Of a stretch of DNA of 8,648 nucleotides, positions 1 to 5,379 are shown piece after piece. Under the pieces are notes generated by a model that searched no databases, was not told where the DNA came from, and was given only the letters and a program-made list of their open reading frames with translations. The position numbers were made by a program, and so were the translations under genes. This stretch comes from Candidatus Bipolaricaulota bacterium (GTDB taxonomy: Bacteria; Bipolaricaulota; Bipolaricaulia; M55B111): the NCBI GenBank assembly GCA_018334595.1, contig JAGXLQ010000049.1, forward strand, positions 1 to 8,648, given 5' to 3'. The number at the start of each line of letters is the position of its first letter. Within the stretch, counting starts at the first letter, position 1.

Positions 1-658
1 GGGGATTTCCGTCCCGACTGCTCTCCAGGAAGTCGTCGATTTCCCCTTTGAGTTGTACCAGCTTCTCCCGGAGTTCGTCATGGGGGGTGAGCGAGGGCTC
101 GTAGTCGGGAAAGTCTATCGCAACCTCTATCTCCGCGAGTATGGAGGTCAGCTCTTCCCTTACCCGGGAAAGAAAACCAGAAAACCTCCCCTCTAACCGT
201 TCAACTGCCAGTTCGAGCGACAGCTGAGTTTTGGCGTCTACCAGGTCCTTCACGGACTTGGCCTGGTCGAGAGTTATCCTCCCGTTCAGGAAGGCTCTCC
301 TGGTGAACTCCCCCGGCTCGGCCGGTCTTGCACCGTGGGCGTGTGTCAACTCCAAAGTTTCCCTGAGCGGCACTACCCCTCCGTGGCAGTTGATCTCGAC
401 GACGTCCTCCCGGGTGTAGGTTGAGGGGGCGTTCATCACGGAGACGAGTACTTCGTCGACCCGCCTCCCCTCCCCCGGGTCGTAGATGAAGCCGTAGTGG
501 AGGGTATGCGTCTTAACCTCGGCGAGATCGATCTCGCTCGGAGAACGAAAGAGTTCCCCGGTGATGGCGATCGCCTCAGGCCCGGACAGTCGAACTATCC
601 CGATCCCGCTTTTTCCCAGCGGCGTGGAGATTGCTGATATGGTGTCTCGGGAATACAT
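1..658 (-). CDS. mnmE: MnmE/TrmE, tRNA modification GTPase, N-terminal half (runs off left edge)
   Basis: With MnmG, MnmE installs the carboxymethylaminomethyl (or aminomethyl) group at C5 of wobble uridine 34 in some tRNAs, using a folate one-carbon donor, FAD and GTP hydrolysis. I translated the minus strand from the ATG at 658-656 and read 219 codons without a stop; full-length members are about 450-460 residues, so roughly half is visible. The folate-binding N-terminal domain spans about residues 1-118, with the family start DTISAISTPLGKSGIGIVRLSG, YTREDVVEINCHGG at 81-94 and ARPAEPGEFTRRAFLNG at 110-126. The start of the central helical domain follows. The G domain inserted in the helical domain and the C-terminal Cys motif lie beyond the window, so their integrity cannot be judged. 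The start codon is one base after the jag stop and has no clear Shine-Dalgarno, which suggests translational coupling. mnmG would be the usual next gene. Confidence 0.95.
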   Translation of the reverse strand, partial: MYSRDTISAISTPLGKSGIGIVRLSGPEAIAITGELFRSPSEIDLAEVKTHTLHYGFIYDPGEGRRVDEVLVSVMNAPSTYTREDVVEINCHGGVVPLRETLELTHAHGARPAEPGEFTRRAFLNGRITLDQAKSVKDLVDAKTQLSLELAVERLEGRFSGFLSRVREELTSILAEIEVAIDFPDYEPSLTPHDELREKLVQLKGEIDDFLESSRDGNP

Positions 659-659
659 A

Positions 660-1124
660 CTAACCGGTCGGTTTGATAATTATTCGTCGTTCCTCGCCTT
701 CGTTGACACTATAGGTCTCCACCCCGTCTACTTCCCCCAGGGAGATGTGTATCCACTTCCTTTCCTCGGGGTCCATCGGGTTCAGCCTGATCTTCTTTCC
801 TTTATGGACTGCCCGTTCTGCCGCTTTGAGCGCGAAACGTTCCAGCTTCTTCCTGTGGGTGAGCTTGACGCCGTTAACGTCTAGCTGTACTTCGCGCTCT
901 ACCGAGTGCTTGCGGCGGAGGAAGACCTCGGCCAGCGTACTCAGCCTCTCAGCGAGCTCCTGCTTCTCCCCCGAGAGGAAGCCGGACTGGCCCTGGAGGT
1001 TAATGTAGAGTTCTTCAGGAGACCTGTATTCGACCTTAAGGGTGGGGTCCTCGCCGAGAACGTTGAAAAAACCTTCAAGGTAATCGAGGAGGTCCGACTC
1101 TATGTTGCCGTTATCTTTTCTCAT
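660..1124 (-). CDS. jag: Jag/KhpB-like RNA-binding protein (KH-R3H), short form
   Basis: Family members are cytoplasmic RNA-binding proteins that in several Gram-positive bacteria pair with KhpA and affect cell elongation and division; the role here is inferred. The protein has 154 residues. The C-terminal R3H domain is clear: its motif is R122-x3-H126 in ERKWIH, followed by a typical strand-rich end with ETYSVNEGEERRIIIKP. Residues about 28-85 align with the KH domain, but the RNA-contacting loop that is usually G-x-x-G reads G52-E-K-Q55. The N-terminal Jag-N domain found in longer homologues is missing. The gene lies 26 bp after yidC and 1 bp before mnmE, the conserved yidC-jag-mnmE order, which supports the call independently of the weak KH match. 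The ATG at 1124 has only a G-rich run close upstream as a possible ribosome binding site. Confidence 0.85.
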   Translation of the reverse strand: MRKDNGNIESDLLDYLEGFFNVLGEDPTLKVEYRSPEELYINLQGQSGFLSGEKQELAERLSTLAEVFLRRKHSVEREVQLDVNGVKLTHRKKLERFALKAAERAVHKGKKIRLNPMDPEERKWIHISLGEVDGVETYSVNEGEERRIIIKPTG

Positions 1125-1150
1125 AAGCCCCCGTGCTCCGGGTAAAAGCC

Positions 1151-2746
1151 CTAGCCTGCTTCTTTGGCCTCTTTCTTGGCTTCCGCCTGTTCCATCTCCC
1201 AGTTAATGAACGCCTGCTGGCCGATCATGAATATCTGGGTCAAGAAGTAGTATAGCCAGAGGCCGGCCGGGAAGTCGCGAAGGAAGATACCCATAAATAG
1301 TGGGAAACCGTAACTCATTATCTTGTTCTGACTCCCGCCTCCCGCTGGCGACATCATCTGCTGCTGAATTATCATCGTGGCTACAGTCAGAACTACCAGG
1401 ATGTAGTACGGGTCTGCCAGACTTAGGTCGTTCATCCAGAGAAACCCTGGAGAAAGGTGTATTGCCTCCGCGCTGTACATTATAGCTCGCCAGAGGAGGA
1501 TCAATATCGGGAGCTGGATGAACATGGGAAGACAGCCACCCATGGGGTTTACGTCTTCCTCCTTGTAGAGGGCCATCATCTTCTTCTGTTGCTTTTCCTT
1601 GTCGTCGTATTTGTCCTGGATCTTCTTTATCTTAGGTTGTAGTTCCTGCATCTTTGCCATCGAGCGGTACATGTTACGCATCAGCGGATAGAGAAGCACC
1701 CTGATCAGGATGGTGAACAGGATTATCGCCCAGGCGTAATTTCCGGTTAACCTGTAGAGCTGGTTTAAGAACTGAATCACCGGCACTAGCACCTTGCTGA
1801 AGAAACCCGTCTCGTCTATCTCAGCTAGGCCGACGTTGGACAGAAGTACGTGACGTCTGCGCCCGCCGTAAATTGAGAACTGAAACTCTCTCGTCTCGCC
1901 CGATCCAAGAGTGTCCTGGAATAGGTCTACACCGACTGACTGATTGGCGGTGTAGGGTGCCGTCCCCTGGCCGTGGGGCTCCTCGAGGCTTTCGTATGGG
2001 TTTCCCATTTTGAGGAAGAGCACCAGGTCGTCCCCGACTAAACCGGTGGCATCGAACTGATTATAGGACCCAGTTGCCAGCTTGCCGTTGCTGACCTCTC
2101 CGTCGAATATGTATTTGGTTGTAGGGTTGCTCAGGTAGTCCACGTTATCGCTTTCAGGGGGTTTGGTCCGGGTACCTAGATACATCACGGTCCCCTCGGA
2201 TAGGTCTACCGCCTCCCCGCTTTCGTTGTTAATCTTGATATTTACCCCGAAGGTGTAGTTGGGGTCGTTGTACAGGGTATAGGTCTTTTCGACGGCCATC
2301 CCTTTATGCTCCCCGGTGAGGGTTATCGACAGTTCGTCTCTGTGTACGCCGTCGGGAACGCTTGCCTCGTATTGAACCTCCTTATCGGATTCGCCGCCAA
2401 TATCCAGTTCCCCGGGAAAGCGTGCTCCCTCCATGAAGGATGTCTCCATAGTCTCCGGATCTATCGTGGTACCTGGAATGACCTCTGCCTTGTTGGTCCT
2501 AAACGAGGAGAAATATAGGAAGATGCTGCGGAGGTTTCCTCCGGTCAGGGAGAAGAGGTAGTCTGCCAGTTCAGTTCTCACCGTCAGCGTGCCCTCCTCT
2601 TCGTTCCGGGTAACTTCAATGGGGTCCTTGTAGCTTGAGTCAGACGCTCCCGCTTGGAAGCTGGTCAATAGCCCAACAACTAGTAGAGTCGACAATAATA
2701 TAACCTGAATCTTCTTATTCGCTCGTCCGTTAAAAAAATGATTCAC
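1151..2746 (-). CDS. yidC: YidC, membrane protein insertase with large periplasmic domain
   Basis: YidC is the Oxa1-type insertase of the cytoplasmic membrane; it inserts and folds small membrane proteins alone or with SecYEG. The protein has 531 residues, close to diderm YidC (about 540-560) and much longer than Gram-positive SpoIIIJ-type forms (about 260-300). TM1 is at about 12-32. A soluble beta-rich periplasmic domain covers about 40-305. The conserved core follows: TM2 at about 335-357 with the groove arginine R349 in ILFTILIRVLLYPL, a charged cytoplasmic helical hairpin at about 358-400 (MQELQPKIKKIQDKY), TM3 at about 405-427 (GGCLPMFIQLPILILLW), then two or three further segments from 446 to 510, and a Glu/Lys/Ala-rich tail. 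TM1 ends in QAGAS, which resembles a signal-peptidase site, unlike the usual uncleaved anchor. The start is GTG at 2746-2744, set by GAGGAGG seven bases upstream. No rnpA or yidD precedes it here. Confidence 0.97.
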   Translation of the reverse strand: MNHFFNGRANKKIQVILLSTLLVVGLLTSFQAGASDSSYKDPIEVTRNEEEGTLTVRTELADYLFSLTGGNLRSIFLYFSSFRTNKAEVIPGTTIDPETMETSFMEGARFPGELDIGGESDKEVQYEASVPDGVHRDELSITLTGEHKGMAVEKTYTLYNDPNYTFGVNIKINNESGEAVDLSEGTVMYLGTRTKPPESDNVDYLSNPTTKYIFDGEVSNGKLATGSYNQFDATGLVGDDLVLFLKMGNPYESLEEPHGQGTAPYTANQSVGVDLFQDTLGSGETREFQFSIYGGRRRHVLLSNVGLAEIDETGFFSKVLVPVIQFLNQLYRLTGNYAWAIILFTILIRVLLYPLMRNMYRSMAKMQELQPKIKKIQDKYDDKEKQQKKMMALYKEEDVNPMGGCLPMFIQLPILILLWRAIMYSAEAIHLSPGFLWMNDLSLADPYYILVVLTVATMIIQQQMMSPAGGGSQNKIMSYGFPLFMGIFLRDFPAGLWLYYFLTQIFMIGQQAFINWEMEQAEAKKEAKEAG

Positions 2747-2753
2747 ACGATTT

Positions 2754-2760
2754 CCTCCTC
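2754..2760 (-). promoter_or_regulatory. Ribosome binding site of yidC
   Basis: On the minus strand GAGGAGG lies seven bases before the GTG at 2746-2744. This near-perfect Shine-Dalgarno sequence decides the non-ATG start of yidC; the next in-frame codons (Asn-His-Phe-Phe) lead into TM1. Confidence 0.85.
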
Positions 2761-2782
2761 GGTGGCGGTAAAGTTCGAATGG

Positions 2783-2811
2783 ATTTTAACTAAAAGGTCC
2801 GCCCATTTCAA
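2783..2811 (-). promoter_or_regulatory. Sigma-70-type promoter of yidC-jag-mnmE
   Basis: The minus strand reads TTGAAA (2811-2806), a 17-bp spacer, then TAAAAT (2788-2783). Both hexamers match the housekeeping consensus at five of six positions and the spacing is ideal. Transcription would begin near 2776, giving a leader of about 30 bases that carries only the GAGGAGG site before the GTG start. If correct, the inverted repeats upstream of 2812 are not in the yidC mRNA from this promoter. Confidence 0.75.
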
Positions 2812-2816
2812 TTTAT

Positions 2817-2934
2817 GGCGGGGCCGCCCTGGGGCTTTTTGCGGTTTAATTGCCCCTTTCGATGGTGATTGAGCCGATTTCACGATCGCTGACGGCTTGA
2901 GCCGGGTGCGCCCGCCTGTCAGTTGCAAGTGAAA
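2817..2934. other. Cluster of inverted repeats in the divergent yidC/ribE intergenic region
   Basis: Three potential stem-loops follow each other. The first pairs GGCG 2817-2820 with CGCC 2825-2828. The second pairs GGGGC 2831-2835 with GCCCC 2852-2856 around a 16-nt loop. The third is nested: TTTCAC 2878-2883 pairs with GTGAAA 2929-2934, and inside it CTGAC 2889-2893 pairs with GTCAG 2918-2922. The core can then form either GGC-TTGA-GCC (2894-2903) or an extended stem using GCC 2914-2916, with GGG-TGCG-CCC (2904-2913) at the tip. On the plus strand that tip is a UNCG-class tetraloop. No protein gene is convincing here. I do not recognise the element as a known riboswitch, tRNA or other RNA; it could be a leader, operator, small RNA or a REP-like repeat. 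Confidence 0.45.
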
Positions 2935-2951
2935 AGCCCGTCAAGTACACT
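2923..2951 (+). promoter_or_regulatory. Candidate weak promoter for the rib operon
   Basis: The plus strand has TTGCAA (2923-2928), a 17-bp spacer and TACACT (2946-2951), each matching four of six consensus positions. It would start transcription near 2958 and give a leader of about 80 bases before ribE. The -35 element sits in the right arm of the nested inverted repeat. The match is weak and other start sites are possible. Confidence 0.3.
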
Positions 2952-2981
2952 AACACGAAAGTTTATGCTTAAAGGTAGAAG

Positions 2982-2997
2982 GTCCGTGAGTCCGTGA
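2982..2997 (+). repeat. Perfect tandem repeat of an 8-bp unit upstream of ribE
   Basis: GTCCGTGA occurs twice back to back, at 2982-2989 and 2990-2997, about 45 bp before the ribE start. The context is the ribE leader or promoter region. It could be a protein-binding half-site pair or replication slippage; nothing in the sequence decides. Confidence 0.5.
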
Positions 2998-3040
2998 ACA
3001 ATTCGTCGATTTTCAATCCACCAATAATTCAAATAATAAT

Positions 3041-3637
3041 ATGTTTACCGGAATAGTTGATCACCTGGGTAAGTTCGTCAGGTCCAATGGGAGCAGGTAC
3101 TATTTCTCCCTTCCCGAGGACTACCTTCACGAGTTGGAGGTCGGGGGCAGCGTTGCCGTAAACGGCGTCTGCCTGACAGCAGTTGAAATCGACGAGGGCC
3201 GGATGACCTTTTCCGCCGACGTCTCTGAAGAGACGCGCCGGCGGACGGACGTTGGCATGTTGAGGCCGGGTGATCGAGTCAACCTTGAACTTCCGTTAAC
3301 GACTGGAGGTCTGTCCGACAGGCTGGGCGGACATATCGTTCAGGGTCACGTGGATACGATGGGCGAGATCGCCAGGGTTCGCAGGAGGAGAAAGAATTAC
3401 GAGTTTAGGCTTGTAACTTCGAGTAAATACAGTAAATTTTTGGTTGAGAAGGGCGCAATAGCTGTCGATGGAATAAGTCTTACCCCTTACGAGATCAGGG
3501 GAGGGTCGTTTTTGATATCGGTGATTCCACATACTTACGATAACACAACGCTCCAGTTCTCCCGGGGGGGTTCAAGGGTGAACCTGGAGTTTGACATTCT
3601 GGGAAAGTACGTCATCAACAGCGTGGAGTCCGGATAG
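3041..3637 (+). CDS. ribE: Riboflavin synthase, alpha chain
   Basis: This enzyme converts two molecules of 6,7-dimethyl-8-ribityllumazine into riboflavin and the pyrimidine precursor, the last step of the pathway in the cytosol. The 198 residues form the usual two tandem lumazine-binding barrels. The first begins with MFTGIV at 1-6, which exactly matches the family N-terminus, and has NGVCLT at 41-46 and GGHIVQGHVD at 96-105. The second has KGAIAVDGISLT at 137-148, IPHT at 162-165 and NLEFDILGKY at 181-190. The fixed N-terminus makes the ATG at 3041 secure, yet the 25 bases before it are A/T-rich and contain no Shine-Dalgarno sequence. It is first in the ribE-ribBA-ribH cluster, 23 bp before ribBA. 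No ribD precedes it and no FMN riboswitch is recognisable upstream. The symbol follows the ribE usage for riboflavin synthase alpha (ribC in E. coli). Confidence 0.97.
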   Translation: MFTGIVDHLGKFVRSNGSRYYFSLPEDYLHELEVGGSVAVNGVCLTAVEIDEGRMTFSADVSEETRRRTDVGMLRPGDRVNLELPLTTGGLSDRLGGHIVQGHVDTMGEIARVRRRRKNYEFRLVTSSKYSKFLVEKGAIAVDGISLTPYEIRGGSFLISVIPHTYDNTTLQFSRGGSRVNLEFDILGKYVINSVESG

Positions 3638-3644
3638 AACTTAC

Positions 3645-3650
3645 GGAGGG
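3645..3650 (+). promoter_or_regulatory. Ribosome binding site of ribBA
   Basis: GGAGGG lies ten bases before the ATG at 3661 but only one base before the in-frame GTG at 3652. The GTG is too close for normal initiation, so the ATG at 3661 is preferred. Confidence 0.6.
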
Positions 3651-3660
3651 AGTGAATGAG

Positions 3661-4881
3661 ATGAGTCTTGATTCAATAGAGGAAGCAATAGAAGAGATAA
3701 AGAGGGGAAACATAGTTATAGTCGTTGACGATGAGGATCGCGAGAACGAGGGAGACCTTATTATGGCTGCCGAGAAGGTCCAGCCCGAGGATATAAACTT
3801 TATGGCCAAGGAAGGACGGGGCCTAATCTGTACGCCCATGGAGCCGGGTAGGCTCGAAGAACTGGAGCTGGAATCGATGGTCGGAAAAAATACGTCTCAC
3901 CACGGTACGCAATTTACGGTCTCAGTTGATGCCAAAGAGGGGATAAGCACAGGGATATCGGCTTACGACAGGGCGAAGACCGTCTCCGTGATGGTCGATG
4001 AGAGCAAAGGCCCGGACGCCCTGGTCAGGCCGGGGCACGTCTTTCCCTTGGAGGCCGAGGAGGGTGGTGTTTTACATAGAGCTGGCCACACTGAAGCAGG
4101 CGTGGACCTCGCCCGCCTGGCCGGCCTTTATCCTGCAGCCGTCCTCTGTGAGGTTATGGACGAGGACGGAAGCATGGCCCGTCTGCCCAGGTTGAAGGAG
4201 TTTGCCGAGGAGCACGGGTTGAAGGTTATCTCCATCGAGGACCTTATCAAGTACAAGAAGAGGCACGAGAGGTTGGTGGAGAAGACGGGGGAAGCCGACT
4301 TGCCTACCAGATACGGCCACTTTCGGATACAGAGTTACGTCGACAAGATTAACGAGGACGAGCACGTCGCGCTGATCAAGGGAGACGTGAGCGGCGAGGA
4401 GAACGTCCTGGTTAGGGTTCATTCGGAGTGCCTGACCGGTGACGTCTTTGGATCAAAACGGTGCGACTGCGGTGATCAGCTACATAAGGCAATGAAGATA
4501 ATTGAAGGTGTTGGAGAAGGAGTTGTCGTCTACATGCGGCAGGAAGGCAGGGGTATTGGGTTAAGCAACAAGGTCTGTGCTTACGAACTGCAGGATCAAG
4601 GTCTGGACACCGTGGAGGCAAACGAAGAACTGGGGTTCGAGGCGGACCTGCGGGATTACGGTTTTGGTGCGCAGATACTGAGCGACCTGGGGCTTACCTC
4701 TATTCGCCTGATTACCAACAACCCCCGAAAGGTCGTCGGCCTGGAGGGGTACGGGTTGCATATAACCGAGACTATCCCCATAGAAATCGAACCGAACGAA
4801 CATAACGAAGACTATCTTCAGACCAAGGCGGAAAAGATGGGTCACAGGATATCACGGTTTAACGGAAAAGAGGAGTCATGA
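3661..4881 (+). CDS. ribBA: RibBA, bifunctional 3,4-dihydroxy-2-butanone 4-phosphate synthase / GTP cyclohydrolase II
   Basis: This fusion enzyme makes both starting blocks of riboflavin: the four-carbon unit from ribulose 5-phosphate and the diaminopyrimidine from GTP. The protein has 406 residues from the ATG at 3661 (409 if the GTG at 3652 is used). The RibB domain fills about residues 1-200 with VVDDEDRENEGD at about 21-32, STGISAYDRAKT at 96-107 and HTEAGVDLARLAG at 143-155. The RibA domain follows from about 215 with the zinc cluster RVHSECLTGDVFGSKRCDCG (His254, Cys257, Cys268, Cys270), YMRQEGRGIGL and TNNPRKV. All the catalytic motifs I looked for are present in both halves, so both activities look intact; some RibBA proteins have one degenerate half. 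It lies between ribE and ribH, 21 bp before the latter. Confidence 0.97.
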   Translation: MSLDSIEEAIEEIKRGNIVIVVDDEDRENEGDLIMAAEKVQPEDINFMAKEGRGLICTPMEPGRLEELELESMVGKNTSHHGTQFTVSVDAKEGISTGISAYDRAKTVSVMVDESKGPDALVRPGHVFPLEAEEGGVLHRAGHTEAGVDLARLAGLYPAAVLCEVMDEDGSMARLPRLKEFAEEHGLKVISIEDLIKYKKRHERLVEKTGEADLPTRYGHFRIQSYVDKINEDEHVALIKGDVSGEENVLVRVHSECLTGDVFGSKRCDCGDQLHKAMKIIEGVGEGVVVYMRQEGRGIGLSNKVCAYELQDQGLDTVEANEELGFEADLRDYGFGAQILSDLGLTSIRLITNNPRKVVGLEGYGLHITETIPIEIEPNEHNEDYLQTKAEKMGHRISRFNGKEES

Positions 4882-4886
4882 CGGCC

Positions 4887-4895
4887 AGAGGAGGT
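4887..4895 (+). promoter_or_regulatory. Ribosome binding site of ribH
   Basis: AGAGGAGGT ends seven bases before TTG 4903-4905. This strong Shine-Dalgarno sequence supports the rare TTG start; the TTG at 4898 is out of frame. Confidence 0.85.
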
Positions 4896-4902
4896 AATTG
4901 CT

Positions 4903-5379
4903 TTGAAAAAATTAGAAGGAAAACTTGACGGTAAAGGGTTAAAAGTAGGAGTTGTCCTATCCAGGTTCAACAGCATGGTAACTGAAAGGTTGCTGTCGGG
5001 GGCCAGGGACAAGCTGACCAGGCTAGGCGTGGAGGACGAGGCCATCACGGTTGCTTACGTGCCTGGCGCGTTTGAGTTACCACGAGCCGTACGGTCGATG
5101 GAGTCCGCTGACGATTTCGATGGAATAGTTGCCCTGGGTGCCGTTGTAAGGGGTGAGACTCCTCATTTTGAATACGTTGCAAACGAAGCGGCCAAGGGGC
5201 TTGCCAGCCTTAACCTCCAGTTACAGGCGCCGGTCAGCTTTGGGATTATTACTGCCGATACCCTGGAGCAGGCCATCGATAGGGCAGGAGCTAAACAAGG
5301 CAACAAGGGCAGCGAGTCAGCGGAGGCGCTAGTAGAGATGATCAACCTTGAGGGTTCTTTTTCGGGAGATGAGTCATGA
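4903..5379 (+). CDS. ribH: 6,7-dimethyl-8-ribityllumazine synthase
   Basis: RibH condenses the four-carbon phosphate made by RibB with 5-amino-6-ribitylaminouracil to form lumazine, the substrate of RibE; family members assemble into pentamers or 60-mer shells. The protein has 158 residues, the usual size. Visible motifs are SRFN at 20-23, PGAFELP at 54-60, GAVVRGETPHFEYV at 79-92 with the catalytic His88, and FGIITADTLEQAIDRAG at 113-129 with Arg127. The start is TTG, supported by a near-perfect ribosome binding site seven bases upstream; no in-frame ATG fits the family N-terminus. A strong site paired with a weak start codon could tune its dose. Its TGA stop overlaps the hisS ATG (ATGA). 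Confidence 0.97.
   Translation: MKKLEGKLDGKGLKVGVVLSRFNSMVTERLLSGARDKLTRLGVEDEAITVAYVPGAFELPRAVRSMESADDFDGIVALGAVVRGETPHFEYVANEAAKGLASLNLQLQAPVSFGIITADTLEQAIDRAGAKQGNKGSESAEALVEMINLEGSFSGDES

Noticed and set aside
2773..2782. tRNA T-loop-like GTTCGAATGG
   Set aside because: No flanking T-stem, anticodon arm or acceptor stem can be formed.
2831..2856. Intrinsic terminator with GGGGC followed by TTTTT
   Set aside because: The T-run lies in the loop of the GGGGC/GCCCC stem rather than after it, so the terminator geometry is wrong.
2889..2922. ZTP riboswitch suggested by CCGCCTG
   Set aside because: Only this short block resembles the motif; the upstream conserved part and pseudoknot partner are missing, and the downstream genes do not fit.
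2743..2928. A 61-codon open frame on the minus strand from a TTG, ending within the yidC start region
   Set aside because: It has no Shine-Dalgarno sequence, a TTG start, no similarity to RnpA or YidD, and it spans the yidC promoter and the inverted repeats. It is probably not translated.
2750..3040. FMN riboswitch upstream of ribE
   Set aside because: The conserved RFN blocks (such as the GGTGAAATTCC-like and GGCGGT segments in order) are not found on the plus strand; a loose ACAGGCGG match occurs only on the opposite strand and out of context.
3652..3660. GTG at 3652 as the ribBA start
   Set aside because: It lies one base after the GGAGGG site, too close for initiation; ATG 3661 gives the usual N-terminus.
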